Source: Myxococcales bacterium (GTDB taxonomy: Bacteria; Myxococcota_A; Polyangia; Haliangiales; Haliangiaceae). From it: 64,000 nucleotides of DNA. The notes under the pieces were generated by a model. It saw only the letters and a program-made list of their open reading frames with translations. It searched no databases and had not been told where the DNA came from. The stretch's first letter is position 1. Each line of letters begins with the position of its first letter. Shown in pieces: positions 19,562-30,634 of the stretch. Made by a program: the position numbers and the translations under genes. The DNA is taken from the NCBI GenBank assembly GCA_016794525.1, contig JAEUJY010000021.1:1-64000 (forward strand), given 5' to 3'.

Positions 19562-20506
19562 TCAGGCCGGCGCGTCGGGCGGCGCCAGCGCGGCCCGGCG
19601 GCGGGCCAGCCGCCACGCCGCGAGCTCGGCCTCGATCGCCGCGGCCAGGTCGCGCGCGGTGATCGCGTTGCGGCCGCGGTGCACGACCAGCGGGCGGCCG
19701 TCGCGGCGCTCGAGCTCGACCCGGACCCGTCGCACCGGGGAGCGATCCGGTTGCCACGGGGGCACCACGCGCACCCGCGTGATCTGCTCGATCGGGACCC
19801 GTCGCCAGCCGACCCGCAGCGCGTCGCCGACCAGCGCGACGGCGATCGACGGCCGCCCGCGCAGCGCGACCGCCGCCCACGTGGTGTGCGCGAACACCAG
19901 CAGGGCGGGCCAGCCGACGAACACGCCGACGATCAGCGCGGTCATGGTCCCGGCGGTCGCCACGGTGGCGGCCAGGGTGGCCACCGGGCGCCGCGCGATC
20001 GCGACGCCGTCCGGGGTGACGATCGCCTGCCACACCGTCGGCACGCGCGGCTGCAGATCGATGCTGGGCCGCGCGTGGGTCGGCAGCCCGAGCACCTGGC
20101 ACAGCGTCTCGGCCAGCGCCTCGAGGACGTCCTTGGGGGCGCGCGCCAGCACGGCGACGCCGGCGTCGGTCGCGGCGCGCAACTCCGGCGGCGCGGTGCC
20201 GAGCTCGACGTACAGCATCCGCAGCTGCGCCCGCGGCACCCGCGCGATGCCCTCGAGCTCGGTGGCGGTGACGATGACGGTGACCGCCAGCGCCGGGTCG
20301 ACGTCGCTGGCGTGGGCCGAGATCACGACCGCGCCCAGGGCCTCGTCCGCCTCGCGGAACGCGTCGCCGCGCGGCGCCGCGGCCGGCCGCGCCCGGGTGA
20401 CGTCGACGATCACGTCGAGGCGCGCCGGCGCGATCGCGCCGCAGTGATCGCAGGCCAGCGCGGTGACCGCGCACGGCCGGGCGCAGACGCGGCACGCGCT
20501 GGCCAC
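19562..20506 (-). CDS. zinc-ribbon membrane protein of unknown function
   Basis: 314 residues from GTG 20506. An N-terminal zinc-ribbon-like cluster (C5, C8, C12 and later CDHCG) is followed by a soluble region, two hydrophobic segments (about 180-215) and a PH-like beta segment with VGWRRVPIEQITRVRVV. The gene starts only 9 bp after the metallopeptidase stop, so it is very likely in the same operon. Paralogous in layout to the gene at 18682. Function unknown; perhaps a membrane-bound sensor or scaffold. Confidence 0.72.
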   Translation of the reverse strand: MASACRVCARPCAVTALACDHCGAIAPARLDVIVDVTRARPAAAPRGDAFREADEALGAVVISAHASDVDPALAVTVIVTATELEGIARVPRAQLRMLYVELGTAPPELRAATDAGVAVLARAPKDVLEALAETLCQVLGLPTHARPSIDLQPRVPTVWQAIVTPDGVAIARRPVATLAATVATAGTMTALIVGVFVGWPALLVFAHTTWAAVALRGRPSIAVALVGDALRVGWRRVPIEQITRVRVVPPWQPDRSPVRRVRVELERRDGRPLVVHRGRNAITARDLAAAIEAELAAWRLARRRAALAPPDAPA

Positions 20507-20515
20507 GTCGCGCCC

Positions 20516-22678
<2,163 letters not shown>

Positions 22679-22747
22679 GCGGGGATGGTGGACCGGCGCC
22701 GGGGGCGACGCAATCGCGGCGAGGGTGCGTGGTACAACGCATGGCGC

Positions 22748-24319
22748 GTGGCGCTCGCTCCGTACCTCCGCGTGGCGCTGGCGATCGGCGCGTCGGCCGT
22801 GATCGTCGGCGGCTGTCAGCGTCGGCCGCACCGGCCCGCCGCGGCCAGCTTGACCGTGCGTATCACCGACGGCGCGGGTGGCCCGCTGGTGGCGGCGCGG
22901 GTGCTCTTGTGGGACGGCGATCGGCCGCTGCCGATCGGGCGCGCCGAGCTGTACGGCGGCGTGCGCCAGGCCAAGGGCGCCTGTCACCTGGGGCCGCGCG
23001 CGATCGGCACCGTCGCGGGGATCCTGGTGCCCGACGGCGAGGCGACCTTGCCGGTGGGCGGCGGCGACGACTGCGAGCCGTCGCCGGCGATCCCGCTCGG
23101 CCGTTACCGCGTCACCGCGTGGCGCGACGTCGAGCACGAAGCGTGGGAGGGCGAGGTGACGCTCGCCGCGGGCCAGGCCGCGCGGCTCGACATCGCGCTC
23201 GAGCGGGCGTGGCGGGTCGACGGCGCGCTCCAGGCCGACCTGCACGTCCACGCCGCGCGCTCCAACGACTCGGGCCTGCCCGACACGCTGCGCGCGATGA
23301 GCCAGGCGTGCGCCGGCATCCAGGTGACCGCGCTGTCGGATCACGCGTCGAACGGCGATCTCACCGCCGCGATCGCCGAGGCCGGCCTCGACCGCGTGCT
23401 GGCCTCGGTGCCCTCCAACGAGATCGGCAGCGACGCGGCGCACCTGGGCGTGTACCCGACGGCGATCGCCGCCGGGCCGCGCGGCGGCAGCCCCGACGCC
23501 GCGGCGCTGGCGGCGATGACGCCGGCCGCGCTGATGGCGTGGGGCCACCAGCAGCGGGCCGGCGCGCTGGTGCAGGTCAACCACCCGCGGTTCCGCATGT
23601 ACGCGCTGTTCGACAACACCGGCTGGGACGGCGCGCGCTGGCCGCCGCCGTTCCCGCTCGACTTCGACGCGGTCGAGGTGCTGGCGGGCCACACCGCGTT
23701 CAACGCGCCCGGCGATCGCCGCAGCGATCAGGGCGTGCGCGACTTCTACGCGCTGATCGCCCACGGCGCGTGGGTGACCGGCGTCGGCTCGAGCGACACC
23801 CACCACCTCAACGGCGTGCTCGACGGCGTCGCGCGGACCTACGTGCTCTACGACGACCCGCGCGCGGCGACCGTCGCGCCGTTCGACGTCGACGGCTTCG
23901 TCGCGCAGATCCGCGGCCGCCGCGCGGTCGCCACCACCGGGCCGTGGCTCGACGTCGAGGTGGTCGACGTCGGCGGCGGGCCCAGCGCCGGGCCCGGCCA
24001 GACCGTGCGCGCCGCCAGCGGCACGGTGCGCGTCGACGTCGAGCTGGCGCAGGCGCGCTACGTCCACACCGCGCAGATCCGGGTGCGGGTCGGCGGCGAG
24101 GTGGTGCGCACCGAGCCGGTGCCCCCCGACGTGCGCACCCACCGGTTGACGCTCGAGGTGCCGATCGCCGCGGCGACCTGGATCGGCGTCGACGCGTCCG
24201 GCGACGAGCCGTTGCCGGAGTGGATGACCGGCAGCTACCAGCGCGAGAAGGGCCGGCCCGGCGTCGTGCCGTACGCGATCATCAACCCGATCCGGGTCGC
24301 GCCGGCGGGGGCGCCGTGA
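22748..24319 (+). CDS. CehA/McbA-type PHP-domain metallohydrolase lipoprotein
   Basis: 523 residues from GTG 22748. The signal has a lipobox (VIVGGC, Cys23). A beta-rich domain (about 35-155) is followed by the PHP active site: LQADLHVHAA (D164, H166, H168), TALSDHASN, VNHPRF and GSSDTHHLNG, the order found in CehA/McbA-family metal-dependent hydrolases. A C-terminal beta domain ends the protein. Likely a surface phosphoesterase or ester hydrolase; substrate unknown. TACAAC at 22733-22738 may be its -10 box. Stop overlaps the GTG of the next gene (GTGA, 24316). Divergent from the metallopeptidase at 22678. Confidence 0.87.
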   Translation: MALAPYLRVALAIGASAVIVGGCQRRPHRPAAASLTVRITDGAGGPLVAARVLLWDGDRPLPIGRAELYGGVRQAKGACHLGPRAIGTVAGILVPDGEATLPVGGGDDCEPSPAIPLGRYRVTAWRDVEHEAWEGEVTLAAGQAARLDIALERAWRVDGALQADLHVHAARSNDSGLPDTLRAMSQACAGIQVTALSDHASNGDLTAAIAEAGLDRVLASVPSNEIGSDAAHLGVYPTAIAAGPRGGSPDAAALAAMTPAALMAWGHQQRAGALVQVNHPRFRMYALFDNTGWDGARWPPPFPLDFDAVEVLAGHTAFNAPGDRRSDQGVRDFYALIAHGAWVTGVGSSDTHHLNGVLDGVARTYVLYDDPRAATVAPFDVDGFVAQIRGRRAVATTGPWLDVEVVDVGGGPSAGPGQTVRAASGTVRVDVELAQARYVHTAQIRVRVGGEVVRTEPVPPDVRTHRLTLEVPIAAATWIGVDASGDEPLPEWMTGSYQREKGRPGVVPYAIINPIRVAPAGAP

Positions 24320-26499
24320 TCGAGCGCGTCGTCACGATCGCCGCGCGGGCGCTGGTGGCGCTGATCGCGCTGGCGTGCCTGATCGGCCTGGCGCTGGGCG
24401 CGCGCGCGCCGATCGCCGACGCGCTCGCCGCCGGGCTGCGCGGCGGTCGCGGCGTCGCGGTGCTGCTGGCGATCGCGATCGGCGCGGTGGCGGCGGTGCG
24501 CGGCTGGGCGCCGGCGCGGGTGCTGGCGTGGCCGCCGCGGCGGTGGTTCGTCGCCGGCGCGGTGGTGATCGCGCTGGCGTCGGGCGTGTGGGCCCACCAC
24601 GCGATCGCCCGGGGCGTGCCCGACGTCCCCGACGAGCTCGGCTACCTGCACACCGCGCGCACGTTCGCCCACGGCCAGCTGATCGCGCCGTCGCCGCCGG
24701 CGACCGAGTTCTTCTACGTGTCGTGGGGCGTCCACGATCACGATCGGTGGTACGCGGTGTTCCCGCCCGGCTACGGCGTGCTGCTCGCCGGCGGCGAGCT
24801 GGTCGGCGCCGGCGGCTGGGTCAACCCGATCCTCGGCGCGGCGCTGGTGCTGGTGCTGTTCCTGCTCGCCGAGGATCTGCTCGGCAAGGACGGCGTCGCC
24901 GCCAGGGTAGTGGTGCTGCTGTACCTGGCGTCGTGGTTCCGGCTGATGCACGCGGCCAGCTTCATGGCCCACCCGACCGCGGCGCTGGCGGCGGCGCTGG
25001 CGATCCTCGGGCTCGCGCGCGGCGTCGCCGGGGCCACCGCGCACCGGCGGGCCTGGGCCGGCGCCGGCGGCGCGGCGCTGGCGTTCCTGGGCGCGACCCG
25101 GCAGCTCGACGCGGTGATCGTCGCGGTGGCGGTGGCGCCGATGCTGGCGCTGGCGCTGTGGCGCGGGCGCGCGCTGGCGGCGCGCCGGCTGGCGCTGGCG
25201 GTGGCGTGCGCGCTGCCGATCGCCGGCGCGTACCTGCTGTACAACCGCGCGCTCACCGGCGACGCGATGCTGCCGCCGCAGCAGCGCTACATGCAGCTCA
25301 AGGAGCGGCGGGGCGACTGCTTCCGGATCGGTTTCGGGCCGGGCGTCGGCGAGTGCCCGATCACCCAGGGCACCAACTTCGGGCCGAAGGGCTTCCAGCC
25401 CAAGCACGCCGTCGCCAACAGCAAGAAGCGCCTCGACGCGTGGGTGCAGTTCTCGTGGGGCTGGACCCCGCTGGTGCTGCTGCCGGCGCTGGGGCTGCTC
25501 GGCGCGGCGGTGCGCGGCGGCGCGCGGGCCCGCGGCCTGGCGCTGGTCGGCGGCGTCTTCGTCGCCACCGTCGTCGGCTACGGGCTGTTCTTCTATCACG
25601 GCGTGATCTACGGGGCGCGCTTCTACTACCTGGCGTGGCCGATCGCGCTGATCGCCAGCGCCGCGGCGATCGTCGACGGCGGCGCGCTGCTGGCCCGGCT
25701 GCGCCGGCCGCGGGTGCGCGCCGGGGTGATCGGCGGGCTGGCGGGGGCGTTGCCGGTGGTGCTGGTGACCGGCCTCGTCGCCGGGTGGCCCGCGGTCAAG
25801 CAGCACGCCGGCAAGCGCCCGCGCACCGGCGGCGGCGCGCTGGTGGCGGCGCTCGACGATCCCAGGCTCGACGACGCGCTGGTGTTCGTCGACTCGATGA
25901 CGCTGCCGGCGACGGTGACGTTCGACCCGGTCGACCTCGACGGCAACCACCCGCTGGTGGTCAAGGACCTCGGCGACGCCGCCGACGCCGGGTTCGCGCG
26001 GCTGTTCCCGCGCCGCCGGCCGCTGCGCATGCAGGGCAAGCAGTTCGTGCCGCTGACGTTCGCGCGCGACGCGCCGATGCGCCACGAGGGCGGCGCGCTG
26101 TACCCGCTCGACGACGCCCGCGGCGGGTTCGGCGAGCGCGCGCCGGCGCCGGCGGTGGGCAACGTCGCGCTGTCGGGTGGCGAGGCGCTGCGCTTCGCGG
26201 TCGCGGCGCCGGGCGCCCGCTTCTCGCTGCCGGTGTGGGTGATCGCCGCCGACGCCGGGCCGATGACGATCGATCTGGCGACCGTCGATCACCCGGGCAG
26301 CCCGGCGATCGACGTCACCGTCGACGGCGTCGTGGTCGCGACCGCGATCGCCACCGAGGCACCGGCGTGGACGCTGGCGCACCACGAGCTGGCGGTGACG
26401 CTGACGCCGGGGCGCCACCGGGTCGGCGTCGCGCTGCCGACGGCGCAGAAGGGCCAGGTCTTCGCCCTCGACTACGTGGAGCTGCGGCCCCGACGCTGA
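24316..26499 (+). CDS. GT-C-like polytopic membrane glycosyltransferase
   Basis: 727 residues from GTG 24316, coupled to the PHP hydrolase by GTGA. Three N-terminal spans (to about residue 95), then VPDVPDELGYLHTARTF with acidic residues in the first large outer loop, as in ArnT/PMT-like enzymes. About eight more spans follow and a C-terminal soluble domain of about 200 residues, with a beta-sandwich (IDVTVDGVVVATAI ... RHRVGVALP). No nucleotide-sugar binding fold. Expected to act on polyprenyl-phosphate sugars outside the membrane. Ends 30 bp from the converging sulfatase-like gene at 26530. Confidence 0.82.
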   Translation: MIERVVTIAARALVALIALACLIGLALGARAPIADALAAGLRGGRGVAVLLAIAIGAVAAVRGWAPARVLAWPPRRWFVAGAVVIALASGVWAHHAIARGVPDVPDELGYLHTARTFAHGQLIAPSPPATEFFYVSWGVHDHDRWYAVFPPGYGVLLAGGELVGAGGWVNPILGAALVLVLFLLAEDLLGKDGVAARVVVLLYLASWFRLMHAASFMAHPTAALAAALAILGLARGVAGATAHRRAWAGAGGAALAFLGATRQLDAVIVAVAVAPMLALALWRGRALAARRLALAVACALPIAGAYLLYNRALTGDAMLPPQQRYMQLKERRGDCFRIGFGPGVGECPITQGTNFGPKGFQPKHAVANSKKRLDAWVQFSWGWTPLVLLPALGLLGAAVRGGARARGLALVGGVFVATVVGYGLFFYHGVIYGARFYYLAWPIALIASAAAIVDGGALLARLRRPRVRAGVIGGLAGALPVVLVTGLVAGWPAVKQHAGKRPRTGGGALVAALDDPRLDDALVFVDSMTLPATVTFDPVDLDGNHPLVVKDLGDAADAGFARLFPRRRPLRMQGKQFVPLTFARDAPMRHEGGALYPLDDARGGFGERAPAPAVGNVALSGGEALRFAVAAPGARFSLPVWVIAADAGPMTIDLATVDHPGSPAIDVTVDGVVVATAIATEAPAWTLAHHELAVTLTPGRHRVGVALPTAQKGQVFALDYVELRPRR

Positions 26500-26529
26500 C
26501 GCGGCCCGCGGCGGCGGCGCGTCCGCGGA

Positions 26530-28548
26530 TCACTGCCAGAACGGCGACTGGCGATCGCGCTGGCGCTGGGCGTCGAGCGCGGCGCGCATCGCGGCCAGCT
26601 GCACCGGCGAGGTCGCGGCGCGATCGGCGAGCTCGCGGGGATCGGTGCCGAGGTCGTAGAGCTCGTCGGCGCGCCCCGGCGTGCGGATGATCTTCCACCG
26701 CCCGACCACCAGCGCGACCCGGCCGGCCGGCACGTAGCGATCGGCGACCATCGCGGCGTAGGCGCGGCCGGCGGCGAGGTCGGGCTCGCGGGCGCCGGTG
26801 AGCAGCGGCACCAGCGAGCGCCCGTCGAACAGCGGGTGCGGCAGCGGCTCGAAGCCGGCCAGCTCGAGGATCGTCGGCGCCAGATCGAGCAGGCTGACCG
26901 CCTCGCCGACGCGCCGCGCGACCACGCCGGGCCCGGCGATGATCAGCGGCACCTGCAGCTGCGAGTTGTAGAGGTCGCTGGCGTGGAACGGCGCGCCGTG
27001 ATCGCCGAGCGCCTCGCTGTGATCGCCGGTGATGATCACGATCGGCCGCCGCGCCGCGGGCAGCCGGGCCAGCGCCGCGGTCAGCTGGGTGACGACGCCG
27101 TCGACGCGGGTCAGCGCCTCGTCGTACAGCCGGCGCTTCTCGGGCCGCATGTCGGGATCGCCGCCCGCCCACTCGTGCAGCTCGATGAAGTGCAGCCACG
27201 CGAAGCTGGGCGGCGCGTCGGGGCCGCGGGCCTCGAGCCGCGCGGCCAGGCCGGCCACCAGCTTGTCGGCGTCGTGCTCGACCACCAGCTGGTCGAAGCC
27301 GGCCTCGAGGCCGGTCGGCCGGCTGCGGCTCCAGAACGCCTCGCAGCAGAACAGCCCGAAGGTCTGGTAGCCGCCGGCGCGCAGCCGCTCGGCGATCGTG
27401 ATGTGGCGCGGGTCGAGCCGCAGCGCCCAGCCGGCGACCCGGCCGCGCACCCGGGTCGCGGCGACGCCGGTGGCCAGCGCCGGCAGCGAGCGGCGGGTGA
27501 CGTTGGACGGCGCCAGCGCCAGGTCGAACAGCGCGCCCTGGCCGGCCAGCGCCGCCAGCCCCGGCGTCGACACCGGCCCGCCGTACGCGGCGAGGCGATC
27601 GGGGCGGAAGGTGTCGATCGTCAGGAGGATGATGTCGCGCTGGGGCGCGCCGGCGCGCCGCGCCGGTCGCAGCGCCGCCGCCGGTACCGCCCGCCGCACC
27701 CGCCGCTCGTTCACCAGCAGATCGATCGCCAGCGCGCCGAAGCCGTCGTTGCCCCACAGCCCGAGCACCAGCGTCGGTCGCTGCCAGCGCGCGTAGCCGG
27801 CGGCGCCGCCCAGCGCCAGCACGGCGATCAGCGCGGCCGCGCCCAGCGCGCGCCGCGGCAGCCGCGCCCACGCCAGGTGGATCGCGACCAAGAGCGCCGC
27901 GGCCAGCGCGACGAAGCCGGCGCCGTCGAGGGCGACCTGCTTGAGCAGCGGCCGCACCGCGATCGTCCACGCGGCGATCGCCACGCCGGCGGCCGCGAGC
28001 GCGGCGGCGATCAGCACGCGACGCGGCGTCAACAGCGGGCGCGCGCGCCGCGCCTCGAGCGCCGCGAAGCCGCGGCCCAGCCCGACCGCGATCGGCACGG
28101 TCGCGATCGCGATCAGCCCGACCGCGGCGATCATCACCACCGGCATGATCACGCTGATGGTCTTGGGCTTCCACGCGGTGGCGCGCGACAGGCCGATCAC
28201 CGCCTGGTGGGTGGCCACCGCGACCAGCGCCAGGCCGACGGTGCCGCCGAGCAGCCAGCCGGCGAGTCGCGGCGCGGCGCCGCTGGCGTCGGTCAGCCGG
28301 GTCACCAGCGCGCGCGGCTGCCAGCTGGCCAGCGCGGCGCGCGCGGCCAGCGCCAGCGCCAGGCCCAGCGGCCCCGCCAGCGCCAGCGCGAAGCCGGCGG
28401 TGACGACGATCCGCAGCGCGCCGTCGGCGTAGGTCGCGGCGTCGACCAGCCCGGCGAGGGTCGGCGCCAGCGCCGCGGCCACGACCGACGGCGCCAGCCA
28501 CGCGGCCGCGCGGCGAGCCCGGCTGGGGGCGCCGGCGGGAGACGACAT
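26530..28548 (-). CDS. membrane-anchored sulfatase/alkaline-phosphatase-superfamily protein
   Basis: 672 residues. ATG 28548 is preferred because TAGGAT (28561-28556) ends 7 nt before it; the in-frame ATG 28557 is the alternative, and longer frames read noncoding sequence. About six spans up to residue 250, then the catalytic fold: ILLTIDTFRPDRL (D312, D317), NVTRRSLPALATG and ITGDHSEALGDHG. Thr351 aligns with the sulfatase Cys (the same replacement as at 10095), so formylglycine activation is not expected. No MopE motif, unlike the other copy. Probable outer-face hydrolase or transferase. Divergent from the GT-C gene at 28616. Confidence 0.87.
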   Translation of the reverse strand: MSSPAGAPSRARRAAAWLAPSVVAAALAPTLAGLVDAATYADGALRIVVTAGFALALAGPLGLALALAARAALASWQPRALVTRLTDASGAAPRLAGWLLGGTVGLALVAVATHQAVIGLSRATAWKPKTISVIMPVVMIAAVGLIAIATVPIAVGLGRGFAALEARRARPLLTPRRVLIAAALAAAGVAIAAWTIAVRPLLKQVALDGAGFVALAAALLVAIHLAWARLPRRALGAAALIAVLALGGAAGYARWQRPTLVLGLWGNDGFGALAIDLLVNERRVRRAVPAAALRPARRAGAPQRDIILLTIDTFRPDRLAAYGGPVSTPGLAALAGQGALFDLALAPSNVTRRSLPALATGVAATRVRGRVAGWALRLDPRHITIAERLRAGGYQTFGLFCCEAFWSRSRPTGLEAGFDQLVVEHDADKLVAGLAARLEARGPDAPPSFAWLHFIELHEWAGGDPDMRPEKRRLYDEALTRVDGVVTQLTAALARLPAARRPIVIITGDHSEALGDHGAPFHASDLYNSQLQVPLIIAGPGVVARRVGEAVSLLDLAPTILELAGFEPLPHPLFDGRSLVPLLTGAREPDLAAGRAYAAMVADRYVPAGRVALVVGRWKIIRTPGRADELYDLGTDPRELADRAATSPVQLAAMRAALDAQRQRDRQSPFWQ

Positions 28549-28615
28549 CGCGGGCATCCTACGCGACTGGCGCCCATCGCGCCCGTCGGCGCTGGCGCCA
28601 GAGTAGGATGGCGCG

Positions 28616-30634
28616 GTGAACGACGTCCCGCGGCGATCCCGCGTCCGCGCCGCGGCGCGCTGGCTGGTGCGCCTGGGCGCTGGGCTCGGCTGGGCCCGCG
28701 CGGTGGTGGCCGCCGGCTTCCTCGCGATCGCGCTGATGTACGGCTGCAACAAGGACATGGGCGGCGATCCCAAGACCCCGCGCGGCGACGGCGTGTACCG
28801 CCCGGTGCTGGCCCGCGGCGACGGCCACCTGATGTACCTGATGGCGCGATCGCTGGCCTACGACGGCGATCTCGACTTCCGCAACGACCTGAACCGGTTC
28901 GGCGATCCGTTCGGGCCGCCCGGCGGCTGGAAGGTCCGCCCGACGATCCCGCACCCGATCGGCCCGCCGCTGGTGTGGATCCCGCTGATGTACGTCGCGC
29001 AGGGCACGGCGGTCGTCGCCAACGTCTTCGGCGCCGGCATCCAGCTGCACGGCTACACGCTGTGGCACCAGCGGATCGCGTTCGCGTCGAGCGCGCTGGC
29101 CGCGATGCTGGCGGTCGGGCTGGGCCTGGTGCTGGCGCGCCGGCTGCTCGGCGGGCGCTGGGGCCCGGCCTACGCCGCGGTCGCGATCCTGCTCGGCACG
29201 TCGGTCACGTACTACGCGACCTTCATGCCCAGCTACAGCCACGCGCTCGACGCCGGCGGCGCCGCCGGCTTCCTGACCGCGTGGGCGCTGACGATCGGGC
29301 GCTGGGATCGCCGGCGGGTGCTGCTGCTCGGCGGCCTGCTCGGCGTCGCCGCGCTGATGCGCACCCAGGAGCTCGGGCTCGGCGTCGTCGTCGCGTTCGA
29401 GGCGGCGCTGGCGATCCTCGGCGCGCCGCCGGCCGGCGCCGATCCGTGGCGGTGGCGCGCGCGGGTCGCGCTCGCCGCGACCGCGATGGCGGTGATCGCG
29501 GTGATCGTGCTCGTGCCGCAGTTCCTGGCGTGGAACGACATGTACGGGAAGTTCACGTCGCTGCCCCAGGGCGAGAAGTACACGCGGCCGCGCTACCCGA
29601 TGGTGCTCGAGCTCCTGTTCGCGTCGAAGAACGGCTGGTTCGCGACCCACCCGCTGGCCTACGCCGGCGTGCTCGGCCTGGGCGTGCTGGTGTGGCGCGG
29701 CCCGCGCTGGCACGCGCAGGCGCGGATGGTCGGCATCGGGCTCTTGCTCGCGGTCGCGCTGCAGGTCTACTTCAACGCGATCATCCTCGACTGGTGGGGC
29801 TCGGCGAGCTTCGGCCAGCGCCGGCTGTGCTCGATGACGATGCCGCTGGTGATCGGGCTGGCCAGCTGGCTGCGGCTGGGCGCCGACGTCGTGCGCCGCG
29901 CTCGGTGGCCGCGCGCGATCGGCCACCCGCTCGCGGTGATCGGGCTCGGCTGGTTCGTGTGGTGGAACCTGGTGCAGGTGTGGCCGCTGCACGGCGGCCG
30001 CCCGGCGCAGTACGCCGCGGCGCCGGCGTGCTGCAAGAAGGTGCGCGGGCCGCTGCGCGCGATCGCGGCGCCGGTGTACCGCGCGATCGGCAACCCGTTC
30101 GCGCTGCCGGCGTCGGCGTGGTTCGCGTGGAAGCACGACGTGCCGCTGCAGGCGTGGGACGACATCGTCGGCGACTACCCGTGGTTCCCGGGCATCGACT
30201 ACACCGCGGCGCAGCTGCGCGCGCAGCCGCAGAGCTGGCGCATCGGCAGCCCGCGCCAGGACGAGTACGCGATCCGCGGCTTCGCGCCGGGGCGACCCGA
30301 GATGGGCGGCGTGCGCTGGACGGTCGCGCGGTCGGCGACGTTCCTGGTGCCCAACCTGATCCCCGAGCCGATCACGCTGACGCTGTGGCTCAAGCCCAAC
30401 CTCGCCGCCGGCGCGACCACCAAGGCGGTCGTCGTGCGGTGGAACGGCAAGATCGTCGTCGATCAGGCCATCGGCGCGGCGACGATGGTGTCGTGGCCGG
30501 TGGTCGGGGACGTCGGCACCAACGAGCTGACGATCGAGGCGGCGATCGATCCGCCCAGCGCCGAGGCCACGACCTACGCGGCCCAGGGGCCGGTCGGCGT
30601 CGCGGTCGGCGAGCTGCGCTTCAGCGGCCAGTGA
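28616..30634 (+). CDS. GT-C-like polytopic membrane protein
   Basis: 672 residues from GTG 28616. TAGGAT at 28604-28609 ends exactly 6 nt before the GTG, a good leaderless start. After a first span (to residue 40) comes a soluble stretch with [22 protein letters not shown], the placement of GT-C acidic residues. About ten spans follow and a C-terminal soluble domain (about 550-672) with a sandwich-like [14 protein letters not shown]. Similar layout to 24316 but with little motif conservation, so a divergent member. The 3' end overlaps the converging metallophosphatase gene by 14 bp. Confidence 0.8.
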   Translation: MNDVPRRSRVRAAARWLVRLGAGLGWARAVVAAGFLAIALMYGCNKDMGGDPKTPRGDGVYRPVLARGDGHLMYLMARSLAYDGDLDFRNDLNRFGDPFGPPGGWKVRPTIPHPIGPPLVWIPLMYVAQGTAVVANVFGAGIQLHGYTLWHQRIAFASSALAAMLAVGLGLVLARRLLGGRWGPAYAAVAILLGTSVTYYATFMPSYSHALDAGGAAGFLTAWALTIGRWDRRRVLLLGGLLGVAALMRTQELGLGVVVAFEAALAILGAPPAGADPWRWRARVALAATAMAVIAVIVLVPQFLAWNDMYGKFTSLPQGEKYTRPRYPMVLELLFASKNGWFATHPLAYAGVLGLGVLVWRGPRWHAQARMVGIGLLLAVALQVYFNAIILDWWGSASFGQRRLCSMTMPLVIGLASWLRLGADVVRRARWPRAIGHPLAVIGLGWFVWWNLVQVWPLHGGRPAQYAAAPACCKKVRGPLRAIAAPVYRAIGNPFALPASAWFAWKHDVPLQAWDDIVGDYPWFPGIDYTAAQLRAQPQSWRIGSPRQDEYAIRGFAPGRPEMGGVRWTVARSATFLVPNLIPEPITLTLWLKPNLAAGATTKAVVVRWNGKIVVDQAIGAATMVSWPVVGDVGTNELTIEAAIDPPSAEATTYAAQGPVGVAVGELRFSGQ